Below, piece after piece: positions 25,904 to 33,811 of a stretch of DNA of 64,000 nucleotides. Source of the stretch: Sporofaciens musculi (GTDB lineage Bacteria; Bacillota; Clostridia; Lachnospirales; Lachnospiraceae); assembly GCF_009830285.1 (NCBI RefSeq), contig NZ_WUQX01000001.1:1488501-1552500 (forward strand). Direction: 5' to 3'. The notes beneath the pieces were generated by a model, which saw only the letters and a program-made list of their open reading frames with translations, was not told the origin of the DNA and ran no database searches. The translations under genes and the position numbers were made by a program. Positions within the stretch are counted from its first letter, which is position 1. Every line of letters begins with the position of its first letter.

Positions 25904-26039
25904 ACCAGCCAAAACATAAATCACCACCGAATGGACTGACAGACTTTCTAAGAGGTTTCACCAGCCGGAAGGCCAGTTCCCAAGGAGGCGTCGTCAATGA
26001 TCCTGCCTCCAGTGATTATACCTCTATGTTTTGTCTGGT
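25904..26039 (-). ncRNA. Candidate IS110 bridge RNA
   Basis: The non-coding segment upstream of the transposase can fold on itself. The arms 25904-25918 and 26025-26039 pair over 14 of 15 positions (ACCAG/CTGGT, then CAAAACATA/TATGTTTTG, with one A-G mismatch). They enclose about 106 nt containing an internal hairpin GGAGGC (25984-25989) / GCCTCC (26005-26010). IS110-group elements encode their bridge RNA in this position. Target- and donor-binding loops could not be assigned without the element ends. Confidence 0.5.
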
Positions 26040-26205
26040 GCATTAAGGAAACCTCAGACAGGGTAAATAATGTTGCCTTATAACTTCTGATGGAGGGGGA
26101 ACTCCTCCTTCTGTTATATCTATATAGATTTATTAGATTGGACTTTGTAACTATTAACCAGTGGTCATTCTTGACTACACCATTATTATACTAGGATGTG
26201 TAAGA

Positions 26206-27453
26206 ATGGGAGAACAGACAGAGAACAGTAGGGATTATGAATTATTGTTAAATGAAATTATCAATATAGGAAAAGAGATGATTAAAAGCGGCGCAGAGAC
26301 AGACCGAGCGGAGGACAGCATGTATCGGATGCTGGAAAGCTATGATTTGGAGCAGTGCAGCGTCTTTGCGATCCAGAGTGACATTCAGGCTACGATAAAG
26401 CCTAAGGGCGGGCATTTTATTACACAGATTAGAAGGATTCACAGGACAGGCTTTAACTATGACAGGTTGGATTATCTGAATAACCTGTCCAGGCAGATTT
26501 GTATGGACACTCCGTCTGTGGAGGAGATTCGCAAAAAGTATGATGAGGTAATGAACCGAAAGCCTCTGCCCTGGTATCTACAGTTTGTTGCGCCGATTCT
26601 GGGCGGAGTGGGCTTTGGCGTATATTTTGGATGTGACTGGCTGGATACGATTGTTGGCGTTATTATCTGCGGGGTGATTGAGGTCTATCTGGGAAATATG
26701 CTCAGTAAGAAGGAGGATAACCTTGTAGTGTATAACCTGATCATTGCATTTTTGTCTGCGGCGGCGGTTCTGCTGGCGGGAAAGGTAGGATTTGGACATC
26801 ATCCGGACCGGATTGTGCTGGGGCTTAACATGGTTCTGATTAGCGGTCTTGGAGTTGCCAATGGAATTCGGGATGTGCTAAAGAGAGCGTATCTGTCTGG
26901 GCTTTTGAACATTACGAACGCCTGTCTGGGGGCGGTTGCAATCGCCTGTGGGACAGGGCTTGCCATGCTGATTTTTAAAGGGGATATGTATGAAATGTAC
27001 ATTGCTCCCAGCATTGCCGTACAGTTGATTTCCTGCGGAGTTGCGAGTATGGGGTTTGCACTGGTGTTTAAGGCGGCGGTCAAGCAGTCGGTCTATGCGG
27101 GAATCGGCGGCGCGATTAACTGTGCTTTCTACGTGTTGGGGCTGAATCTCTGGGGCAATGATTTTGCGGCGGTCATGGCTGGCTCAGCGATTGTGGCTGC
27201 CTATGCTTTTCGGATGTCAAGAGTCCACAGAGCGCCCGCAACGATTTTCCTGACAACATCAATTATGCCTGTGATTCCTGGAGCTTCTTTGTTCTATATG
27301 ATGCATGGGTTTGTCCAGGCAGATTATGAGCTGGCGTCCCAGCAGGCAATCCAGTTGGCAAAGACCTGTCTTGCTGTGGCCTTTGGTTTCCTGCTTGTTG
27401 AGATTGTGACACGTTATGTGGGAGAATGGAAGGTTACAGGGGCAGAGCAATAG
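26206..27453 (+). CDS. Threonine/serine exporter ThrE-type protein
   Basis: A 415-residue membrane protein fusing both ThrE halves (DUF1212 and ThrE_2, as separate YjjP and YjjB in enterobacteria). The soluble N-terminal part has MIKSGAETDRAEDSMYRML and YDRLDYLNNLSRQI. About ten membrane helices follow from residue ~125. Start chosen at 26206 (MGEQ), since the first residues of the longer frame from 26161 look like leader sequence. It lies immediately after the IS110 element, so its native promoter may have been displaced. Confidence 0.88.
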   Translation: MGEQTENSRDYELLLNEIINIGKEMIKSGAETDRAEDSMYRMLESYDLEQCSVFAIQSDIQATIKPKGGHFITQIRRIHRTGFNYDRLDYLNNLSRQICMDTPSVEEIRKKYDEVMNRKPLPWYLQFVAPILGGVGFGVYFGCDWLDTIVGVIICGVIEVYLGNMLSKKEDNLVVYNLIIAFLSAAAVLLAGKVGFGHHPDRIVLGLNMVLISGLGVANGIRDVLKRAYLSGLLNITNACLGAVAIACGTGLAMLIFKGDMYEMYIAPSIAVQLISCGVASMGFALVFKAAVKQSVYAGIGGAINCAFYVLGLNLWGNDFAAVMAGSAIVAAYAFRMSRVHRAPATIFLTTSIMPVIPGASLFYMMHGFVQADYELASQQAIQLAKTCLAVAFGFLLVEIVTRYVGEWKVTGAEQ

Positions 27454-27480
27454 AGAAGTGGTATGGATGGAGAATGAGTT

Positions 27481-28857
27481 GTGGATAGGAAGAAGAACAT
27501 CAGATGGAATACACTGCGCATCACCGCAGTTGGATTTTTAGGCATTATATTGATAGGGGGAGCGCTGCTGTACCTGCCTGTCAGTAACACGCGGCCAATC
27601 TCGTTTATGGACGCGTTGTTTACGTCGGTAACATCAGTGTGTGTGACAGGGCTTGTGACGATTACACCGGCCTCCCAGTTTACACTGTTCGGAAAGGTTA
27701 TATTACTGTTGCTGATTCAAATTGGCGGTCTTGGAGTCATTGCATGTACAGCGGTATTTTTCTTCCTGCTGAGAAGACGGATTACGCTGCGGGAAAGGCT
27801 GGTGCTTCAGGAATCCTACGGCGCGGACCGTCTCGGCGGTATCGTTCGGATGGTTAAGAAGATAATCCTTGGAACGCTGGCGGTGGAGGGATGCGGTGCG
27901 GCGCTGTATGCGTTCCAGTTTGTGCCGGAGTATGGACCGGTCAAAGGGCTTTGGTATTCCGTCTTTCATGCAGTCTCAGCATTCTGTAATGCGGGAATTG
28001 ATATTCTTGGGGAAAATAGCCTTGCGGATTATGTGACTAATCCGATTATCAATATTACGACCATCCTATTGATTATCTTAAGTGGTATCGGATTTACAGT
28101 CTGGTTTGACGTGCTGGAGAATGGAAAGAAGCTTATCCATCGGGAAGTGCCGGGAAAGTGGTGGTTTACAAGGCTTAGGCTTCATTCTAAACTGGCTTTG
28201 ATTATGACGCTGCTTCTAATTATTGTCGGGACTGTGTTTGTGTTTTTTGCTGAATATGGGAACCCTAATACTATCGGCGGTATGAGCTTCGGGGAAAAGC
28301 TTCTAGCCTCTATGTTTCAGTCTGTGACTACAAGGACGGCAGGATTCTATACATTTTCCCAGGGGGCGATGCATGATGAGTCGAAGCTGTTCTGCTCCAT
28401 TCTTATGTTTATCGGCGGTTCTCCAGGGGGAACGGCAGGCGGAACGAAGACGACCACATTTGCGATGTTGTTCCTTGCATGCCTTACCTTCGTGAAGGGA
28501 GGAAATGATACGGAATGTATGGGCAGGAGAATTTCTGTGGCAAATTTCCGGACTGGCTTCTGTGTTGTGATGGTGGCCTTTTCCGTATTTATTACGGGGA
28601 CGATCGCAATTCTTGCGATGGAGCCTGACGGTATTCCTATGATAAATATAGTCTATGAGACGGCGTCGGCTGTGGGAACTGTGGGTCTTACAGCGGATTT
28701 GACGCCTCATCTTGGCAGGGCAAGCCAGGCGGTAATCATGGTTATGATGTATATGGGGCGGCTTGGCCCCCTTACACTGGCGCTTATATTTGCGGGGAAG
28801 ACCCATCCAAGGGATAAGGTGCGGCGTCTGCCCAAGGAACAGATTATGGTTGGATAG
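27481..28857 (+). CDS. TrkH/KtrB-family potassium uptake protein
   Basis: A 458-residue K+ translocating subunit with the four-repeat membrane-pore-membrane design. Selectivity-filter segments are visible as TSVTSVCVTGL, SAFCNAGIDI, TTRTAGF and TASAVGTVGLT. The start is GTG at 27481, with GGAG upstream. The trkA gene follows 15 bp later, and together they form a Ktr-type system for sodium- or nucleotide-controlled K+ uptake (known for the family). Confidence 0.93.
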   Translation: MDRKKNIRWNTLRITAVGFLGIILIGGALLYLPVSNTRPISFMDALFTSVTSVCVTGLVTITPASQFTLFGKVILLLLIQIGGLGVIACTAVFFFLLRRRITLRERLVLQESYGADRLGGIVRMVKKIILGTLAVEGCGAALYAFQFVPEYGPVKGLWYSVFHAVSAFCNAGIDILGENSLADYVTNPIINITTILLIILSGIGFTVWFDVLENGKKLIHREVPGKWWFTRLRLHSKLALIMTLLLIIVGTVFVFFAEYGNPNTIGGMSFGEKLLASMFQSVTTRTAGFYTFSQGAMHDESKLFCSILMFIGGSPGGTAGGTKTTTFAMLFLACLTFVKGGNDTECMGRRISVANFRTGFCVVMVAFSVFITGTIAILAMEPDGIPMINIVYETASAVGTVGLTADLTPHLGRASQAVIMVMMYMGRLGPLTLALIFAGKTHPRDKVRRLPKEQIMVG

Positions 28858-28872
28858 ATAAAGGAGGAAATC

Positions 28873-29520
28873 ATGAATAAGCAGTTTGTGGTATTGGGGC
28901 TTGGAAGCTTTGGGGCCAGTGTGGCAGTTACGCTTCAGAAGCTTGGCTGTGACGTCGTGGCAGTAGACCAGGATATGGAGCTTGTCACTGACATAGCGGA
29001 GAAGGTTACTTATGCGATGCAGGCGGATATCGAGAATCCAAAGCTTTTGGAATCTTTGGGGTCAAGGAATTTTGACGGAATGGTGGTGGCTTCATCAGAG
29101 AATCTGGAGGGCAGTATTCTTGCTACTCTTGCCGCTAAGGAGATGGGGATTCCTTATATCTTATGCAAGGCGCATAATGAGAGGCATGCCCAGGTTCTTA
29201 GGAAAATCGGGGCGGATGCAGTTGTATTTCCAGAGGAGGAAATGGGGCGCAAGATTGCAAAGAACCTGGTGTCTGCAAATCTTGCAGACTGGATTGAGCT
29301 GTCGCCGGACTATAGCATTGTGGAGACTGCCATACCGAAGCGGTGGATTGGCAAGACCCTTAAGGAGTTGGACGTCAGAAGGACTTATGAGGTTAATGTA
29401 GTGGGAATTCGGGAGGAGGAGGAAGGGCGTGTGGAGATTACGCCAAATCCGGAGATGCCTCTTAAGGAAGGGATGATCTTAATGCTGATTGGCGCCAATG
29501 AGGCGTTGGAGAAGATATAG
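28873..29520 (+). CDS. TrkA/KtrA-family potassium uptake regulatory protein
   Basis: A 215-residue cytosolic gating ring subunit. The N-terminal RCK domain has the Rossmann motif VVLGLGSFGASVA, VDQDME and ADIENPKLLE for NAD(H)/ATP binding. The C-terminal RCK_C domain starts near residue 135. It follows the TrkH gene by 15 bp with AAGGAGG. No gene follows before the mobile element. Confidence 0.93.
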   Translation: MNKQFVVLGLGSFGASVAVTLQKLGCDVVAVDQDMELVTDIAEKVTYAMQADIENPKLLESLGSRNFDGMVVASSENLEGSILATLAAKEMGIPYILCKAHNERHAQVLRKIGADAVVFPEEEMGRKIAKNLVSANLADWIELSPDYSIVETAIPKRWIGKTLKELDVRRTYEVNVVGIREEEEGRVEITPNPEMPLKEGMILMLIGANEALEKI

Positions 29521-29649
29521 AAATTAATAGGTTCTTAAGATTCTTTTCATATCTTTAATGGATTGAACACACTTTAGACATATTTATTGTTTATACTAGA
29601 GTACAGATAGTTGGTTAGGATATCAACTATCCCCCCTCAATAAAGCAAA

Positions 29650-29675
29650 GCACTTAGGGGAGTTACCCCTAGTGC
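29650..29675 (+). terminator. Hairpin downstream of trkA
   Basis: GCACTTAGGGG (29650-29660) pairs with CCCCTAGTGC (29666-29675), with one bulged T and a 5-nt loop. It is a stable stem but without a T-run. It could end the trk operon. Confidence 0.5.
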
Positions 29676-29683
29676 CGCACTTT

Positions 29684-29719
29684 AACTCTCATTCCTTTAA
29701 CTACTATAATAACAACGAA
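29684..29719. repeat. Candidate attL: 36-bp direct repeat, left copy
   Basis: The 36 bases AACTCTCATTCC...AACAACGAA are identical to 39549-39584 and the two copies bracket the integrase-bearing element. Sequence to the right of each copy is also related (about three quarters identical by eye for ~190 bp), whereas sequence to the left is not. Confidence 0.7.
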
Positions 29720-29750
29720 ACCCGTTATCCCTTGTGGATGGCGGGTTTTC
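29719..29750 (+). terminator. Conserved hairpin terminator next to attL
   Basis: AACCCGTTATCC pairs with GGATGGCGGGTT around the loop CTTGT, then TTTT. The homologous hairpin at 39584-39612 differs by paired changes (for example CCCG/CGGG to ACCG/CGGT), so the structure itself is kept. Confidence 0.7.
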
Positions 29751-29790
29751 GCTGTTTACAAAAGGGATGGTGTATGTTATTATGAGGTCT

Positions 29791-29811
29791 GTACCAAACT
29801 TTTACCAAACT
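29791..29811. repeat. 21-bp repeat (candidate integrase arm site), left copy
   Basis: GTACCAAACTTTTACCAAAC plus T is identical at 39425-39445, near the other end of the element. It contains the half-repeat ACCAAACTTTTACCAAACT. A degenerate third copy lies outside at 39655-39675. It fits an arm-type binding site for the AP2-like domain of the integrase, or alternatively the true crossover repeat. Confidence 0.5.
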
Positions 29812-29846
29812 TGGATTTCACTTGAATTTCTGAGTCAAAACTGCAG

Positions 29847-29876
29847 TTGTATTTTAGAAAGAATTTGATATATAAT
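29847..29876 (+). promoter_or_regulatory. Promoter of the left-end PD-(D/E)XK gene
   Basis: -35 TTGTAT at 29847-29852, an 18-bp spacer, and -10 TATAAT at 29871-29876. The same elements are kept at 39711-39741 in front of the related pseudogene. Confidence 0.55.
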
Positions 29877-30024
29877 ATTGCTTGTCTATACTATATAAAA
29901 TGAAATGCGAATGGTTTGAATGGTATGAATAGTGTGAATTTTGTATGACAGTAACTATGTTTTGTTGAGAAGCAGTTGTTTTTACCATTCATATTGCATA
30001 TAATGAGGAAAAGAGGAAGAGTCA

Positions 30025-30969
30025 ATGATAGAGACAAATTTATCTCAGACAGTCAATGCCACGAACGATTCTGGTTCTGCATATGATACAAATGTAAAAT
30101 ATTTGCTTTCGGACAAGCAGATATTATCATGGATTTTGAAATATACAGTTGAAGAATTTCGGGAAATGGATATTGAGGATATTATTGGATGTGTTGGCGA
30201 TGATATCGAGATAGGAACGAGGCCGACTGATGCAGGACTTTCTAATCTTGGGCGTGTAAAAGGAACAGAAACGGAGGACAGTGTTCCGGGAGAAGGTATC
30301 ATTTACTATGATATTCGTTTTACTGCGTACATCAAAGAAGCTGAGATGAAAATTCTGGTAAACATTGAAGCACAAAAGTCATCATGTTATAGCAAATTAG
30401 GATATCATTTGGAGAATAGAATTATCTTCTATCTTGCAAGAATGATTTCGGCACAGAAGCAGACGGAATTTTTTCACAGTGATTTTGATAATTTGAAAAA
30501 AGTCCGGAGTATTTGGATTTGTATGGATAATGATGAGACGGAAGATACCATTGAGGAAATTGGATTAGATAGAAAAATGGTTTTCGGGAATAAGAAAAAC
30601 TCATATCATATGGATTTGATGAAAGGTATTATTGTCAATATAAGGAATGAGGAGAAGTGTATTTCCGGCGAGGGTATAAAGAAATCTCAAAACGTATTGA
30701 TATCTATGCTGGAAGAGTTGCTTTCTGAAAAAGATGCTGTAGAAAAGAAACGTATATTGGCAGATGAGTATGGAATGAGAATGACTACTGAATTAGAAGG
30801 GAGAATCCAGATTATGTGTAATTTGTCAGAGAATATTAGAGAACGGGAAAGAATTGATGCTATTAAGAGAATGATTAGGGTTAATATCACAAAAGAGCAG
30901 ATTTTATCTATGGGATATACGGAAACTGAATATAAAAAAGCGGAGAGTTTATTATGTGTAAATGTTTAA
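30025..30969 (+). CDS. PD-(D/E)XK nuclease family protein (Rpn/transposase-like)
   Basis: A 314-residue protein of the PD-(D/E)XK 'nuclease family transposase' (Rpn-like) group common in Lachnospiraceae. The catalytic core is visible as IIYYDIRFTAYI (Asp) followed by KILVNIEAQKS (ExQ form of the E-x-K motif). YSKLGYHLENRIIFYLARMI is a conserved helix after the core. The C-terminal part (RIDAIKRMIRVNITKEQILSMGYTE) is the usual helical tail with a helix-turn-helix look. Start ATG follows AAGAGGAAG. It occupies the left end of the element; whether it helps mobility or is cargo is unknown. Confidence 0.75.
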   Translation: MIETNLSQTVNATNDSGSAYDTNVKYLLSDKQILSWILKYTVEEFREMDIEDIIGCVGDDIEIGTRPTDAGLSNLGRVKGTETEDSVPGEGIIYYDIRFTAYIKEAEMKILVNIEAQKSSCYSKLGYHLENRIIFYLARMISAQKQTEFFHSDFDNLKKVRSIWICMDNDETEDTIEEIGLDRKMVFGNKKNSYHMDLMKGIIVNIRNEEKCISGEGIKKSQNVLISMLEELLSEKDAVEKKRILADEYGMRMTTELEGRIQIMCNLSENIRERERIDAIKRMIRVNITKEQILSMGYTETEYKKAESLLCVNV

Positions 30970-31029
30970 ACGCATGGTGTTAAATGAGATAAATTAAAAG
31001 TATCCAGAGAATCAAAAGAGTTACATTAA

Positions 31030-31198
31030 CTTGCCCCCTTATCATACGGATTTGATGTAGAAATTGATTATAAGGTTGAATTAGAAAAAGTCAGAGAGGA
31101 ATAATATGCGAATATTCATTGATACAAAAATTCTGGCGGATGTGTTATTAGGCAGTGATATCGTAAAGGGGACATTGTTTGGAATAATTTACCTGTAG
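31030..31198 (+). pseudogene. Relic of an antitoxin/PIN-domain toxin pair
   Basis: A 24-codon open stretch ending GFDVEIDYKVELEKVREE and TAA at 31102-31104 looks like an antitoxin C terminus. It is followed, 1 bp after the stop, by ATG at 31106 encoding MRIFIDTKILADVLLG, the characteristic start of a PIN-domain toxin (the usual Asn is Lys here). The frame stops after 30 residues. Both parts are too short to function, so this is a decayed type II toxin-antitoxin locus. Confidence 0.55.
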
Positions 31199-31223
31199 GA
31201 TAGAAGCGTAATCTATCCTACAG
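31193..31223. repeat. Perfect 12-bp hairpin at the break in the PIN relic
   Basis: CTGTAGGATAGA (31193-31204) and TCTATCCTACAG (31212-31223) are perfectly complementary with a 7-nt loop. It begins at the last codons of the truncated PIN reading frame, so it may mark the insertion or deletion that broke the gene. The rest of 30970-31300 holds nothing else I can support. Confidence 0.6.
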
Positions 31224-31300
31224 AGGTTTTATCAAGATTTCTATGTTGATTTTTATAATCATATGATTGATTTTGGTCAGATTGATTTATGTAAAGCTGA

Positions 31301-31483
31301 TTACAGATGACTTTGAGATACCATATAATTGATAAGAGCCTGTTTTGGAATCTTCCAGTCCTTCCCTTCTTTGTACCCTTTCAAATTGCCTGATTGTACA
31401 ATCCGGTATGCCTGAGTCATGCCAATCCGGAGTAGTTCGGCAACTTCTTCTATCGTCAGGATATCGTCGTATTGTTCAAACAT
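31301..31483 (-). CDS. Excisionase-like helix-turn-helix protein
   Basis: A 60-residue MerR/excisionase-type DNA-binding domain: DILTIEEVAELLRIGMTQAYRIVQSG, then GYKEGKDWKIPKQALINYM, the standard HTH_17 (excisionase family) pattern. Proteins of this kind act as recombination directionality factors or local regulators. It starts 2 bp after the stop of the relaxase-like gene, so the two are co-expressed. A second, different excisionase-like gene is at 37804. Confidence 0.8.
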   Translation of the reverse strand: MFEQYDDILTIEEVAELLRIGMTQAYRIVQSGNLKGYKEGKDWKIPKQALINYMVSQSHL

Positions 31484-31485
31484 TC

Positions 31486-32061
31486 TTATCCCTTCTTTCC
31501 TTGGAATTGTAAGGTCACTGTCATGTTTGGATACATGGCTGACAGCTTATCTTGGATATGTTTTAAGCAGTCCTTCATAATCTCAGGCGTAAGGACGGAA
31601 GCCTCTGGATGGTAACTGAATGCATTGACTGCAAAATGCAGATGAGGGGCATTTCCTTTTGAACTTTTGGACGGATAACGGTACTTACCTGTAGGTGAAT
31701 AGGAGTGTCCGCCCCGTTCCATGTCCAGACCGTATAATACTTGGTATCCGGGAGAAAAAAATTTTGCAACCCATACAGCCATTGGTAACAGCCAGTTAAA
31801 GTCTTGCTGACATGCGAAGGTAATACAGAAATGCCAGATTTTTTGAGGATTCTTATGAAGGGAACAGAGTTCGCTCAGTTTAAATTGTTCTATGATTGAC
31901 AGATCCGGGTTACAGGTAAAGCCATAACCGCAGATACATTCTTTTTGCGCAATGTAGCCTAACACACGTTCATATACGTCATCATTGCTAGGCAGTGTCA
32001 TAAAATCTGTGTAAATAAGTTGTCTGAAAATGCCCTTTGGACTACTTGATTTCTTGCTCAA
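31486..32061 (-). CDS. Compact relaxase-like (HUH-type) protein
   Basis: A 191-residue protein resembling the N-terminal part of MobA/VirD2-type relaxases from Firmicutes elements. It shows KIWHFCITFACQQDFNWLLPMAVWVAKFF, YQVLYGLDMERG, and the probable metal histidines in APHLHFAVNAFSYHPE, followed by a regular helix (EIMKDCLKHIQDKL). It lacks the long C-terminal region of full relaxases. The annotated start is TTG at 32061 with no clear ribosome site. An inverted repeat CAAAATGCCA/TGGCATTTTG (32059-32068, 32109-32118) overlaps the start and could be a regulatory stem. The function is inferred by resemblance only. Confidence 0.5.
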   Translation of the reverse strand: MSKKSSSPKGIFRQLIYTDFMTLPSNDDVYERVLGYIAQKECICGYGFTCNPDLSIIEQFKLSELCSLHKNPQKIWHFCITFACQQDFNWLLPMAVWVAKFFSPGYQVLYGLDMERGGHSYSPTGKYRYPSKSSKGNAPHLHFAVNAFSYHPEASVLTPEIMKDCLKHIQDKLSAMYPNMTVTLQFQGKKG

Positions 32062-32209
32062 AATGCCAGAATCCAGTCAAGGCAAGGGTTCCAGACTTTA
32101 CGGGCTTTTGGCATTTTGATAAAATTCATTATGTCAGTCCAGAGAACTTACTCACATAATCTGACACTCTCGGTTGAATAACTGCCTTTGATTTTAGCAA
32201 GCTTGCAAG

Positions 32210-32437
32210 TCAATATATTTTTCTTTTTGTGGTTGTAAATCCAAACAAATAGTCCGCAGACACGTTATAGTATTTGCATAAAGCGATAAAATGCCGAATG
32301 GGCAATTCGTTTGCTTCACGCTCATAGCGTGCATACATAGTTTGAGATGTACCTAAGTAATATGCTATTTCCTTTTGAGTCAAATCATGATCTTCTCTTA
32401 AATCTCGTAATCGTTTCATATAATTATGATTGTTCAT
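32210..32437 (-). CDS. XRE-family transcriptional regulator
   Basis: A 75-residue Cro/cI-type repressor. The helix-turn-helix is LTQKEIAYYLGTSQTMYARYERE, followed by the conserved IALCKYYNVSADYLFGFT end. Start ATG follows GAGGTG. Two near-identical palindromes lie between it and the divergent cargo operon at 32668, so it probably represses itself and the cargo or relaxase genes. Confidence 0.9.
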   Translation of the reverse strand: MNNHNYMKRLRDLREDHDLTQKEIAYYLGTSQTMYARYEREANELPIRHFIALCKYYNVSADYLFGFTTTKRKIY

Positions 32438-32461
32438 TTTTTCACCTCTTCAAAATATATC

Positions 32462-32505
32462 ATAGTAAATATATTTACTATTGATTTTAATAAATATATT
32501 TACTA
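32462..32505. promoter_or_regulatory. Paired palindromic operators between repressor and cargo operon
   Basis: ATAGTAAATATATTTACTAT at 32462-32481 is a perfect 20-bp palindrome. A second site, TAATAAATATATTTACTA at 32488-32505, shares the TAAATATATTTA core. Centres are 25 bp apart. The location in the divergent intergenic region supports binding by the XRE protein. Confidence 0.75.
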
Positions 32506-32667
32506 TAATAAGATGTGACAAATATCGGCTGATATTGACATAATTCGGGAAAATACAGGAAGTGAGCGGTCTGTATATTGAAAGCAGCTTTCAGGTTATA
32601 TGAATGGAAAGCTTTAGTTTATTCAGTGATTCAAAATACTTTATGATGACAAAGGGAGGGAATGAGA

Positions 32668-33801
32668 ATGAGTAGTAAGGATTGCGAGATAAGTACATAT
32701 CAAGGACATGAATATGTAGACATGATGAAGGATACAAGTAATTTAATCGCAAGAGAGAAGGCAGAAAGTTTGGGAGAGGTGATGACGGCTTTTAAAGAGA
32801 GTGCCCAGCTGGCTAATGAGGTTGAATTCTGGAAGTGGATGGGAGCTAATTATCCGAAGGATTTATCAAATACTGAGTTGATCCGAAGGGCAGCGGTTGA
32901 TAAAAGCAGATGGTTGAATACTCAATTGCAGGGAAAAGGCTATGAATGGGACTATATGGCTAAGCAGCGTATGAAGCCTGCAAAAATATTATCCATATTT
33001 GAAGCTGGGGATTGTCCGACACAGCCGGGGATTGATATTACGGAAACGGGAGTCCTGGATAATTCTGTGAAGATGACTTATCAGAATAAGGCATATCTGA
33101 GCAGCAATAATCCTAATCTCCATAATACGCCGAAAGATGCGATTGTTGTTACTAATAGTGAGAAAGTATCATATTCCAAGAAACGGGGTTATGTAACGGA
33201 AGAGTATATGGATGCAAAAGAGATTGCGTATGTCAGGGATTCAAGATTTCAAAAGGCATTATCAAGGCGGGCAGATACATCCTATAATCTAAAAAATGTT
33301 GCGATGACTTCGGCTAAGGCTGGTGTGATGGGAGCAGCGATAGGGATTACTATTGAGACGATTTCTTCTTATAGAAAATGGAAAAGGGGTGAGATAACCG
33401 ACGAAGATTATTTGAAAGAAATTTTCAGTGCAGGAGGCGAAGCAGGAGCAACTGCAGGTCTGACGACGGCGGCAATGATTCCGGTTCAGTCAGCAATTAC
33501 TGCGGCAGGCGCTTCAACACTTTTATCAATCCCTGTGGTATTCGTTTTTGGTAAAGTAATCAATTCTGTAATTGCACCTTGCTTTGGGAGAGGAAAGTAT
33601 AGACAGATTTTGTCTGAAGCAAGATATTATCTGGAAATAGAGAAAGTATATGATGATTTTTTACGTGCCGTAGAGCGTTCGGCAGAGCAGTATGTAAAAT
33701 ATATGTCTGATATGCAGGGGCAAGCTGCAAGGTATAAAGAATTAAATAGTTTGAGTAAGACGATAGATCAGGATTTAGAAAAAATATATGTATCAATTTA
33801 G
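32668..33801 (+). CDS. Uncharacterised protein with glycine-rich hydrophobic hairpin (cargo gene A)
   Basis: A 377-residue protein I do not recognise. The N-terminal ~200 residues are soluble and charged. Residues ~210-235 (SAKAGVMGAAIGITIE) and ~260-310 (GGEAGATAGLTTAAMIP, then TLLSIPVVFVFGKVINS) form two Gly/Ala-rich hydrophobic stretches resembling a colicin-like or glycine-zipper hairpin. The end is helical and possibly coiled coil. Start at 32668 has GGAGG at good distance; the ATG at 32662 is too close. It is the first gene divergent from the XRE repressor and is followed 10 bp later by a Sel1-repeat gene. Membrane insertion is an inference. Confidence 0.7.
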   Translation: MSSKDCEISTYQGHEYVDMMKDTSNLIAREKAESLGEVMTAFKESAQLANEVEFWKWMGANYPKDLSNTELIRRAAVDKSRWLNTQLQGKGYEWDYMAKQRMKPAKILSIFEAGDCPTQPGIDITETGVLDNSVKMTYQNKAYLSSNNPNLHNTPKDAIVVTNSEKVSYSKKRGYVTEEYMDAKEIAYVRDSRFQKALSRRADTSYNLKNVAMTSAKAGVMGAAIGITIETISSYRKWKRGEITDEDYLKEIFSAGGEAGATAGLTTAAMIPVQSAITAAGASTLLSIPVVFVFGKVINSVIAPCFGRGKYRQILSEARYYLEIEKVYDDFLRAVERSAEQYVKYMSDMQGQAARYKELNSLSKTIDQDLEKIYVSI

Positions 33802-33811
33802 GAGGGATATA

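Larger units (their letters stand above)
24480..26040 (-). mobile_element. IS110-family insertion sequence
   Basis: The supported core comprises a 414-codon IS110-type transposase (24553-25797) on the minus strand and about 240 bp of structured non-coding sequence before its start (25798-26040). IS110 elements usually lack terminal inverted repeats and make little or no target duplication, so exact ends cannot be placed here; outer limits are roughly 24330-26160. It sits between the ABC operon and the ThrE gene without breaking either. Confidence 0.75.

Noticed and set aside
26171..26192. Promoter TTGACT...TATACT for the ThrE gene
   Set aside because: The spacer is only 10 bp, too short for a sigma-A-type promoter.
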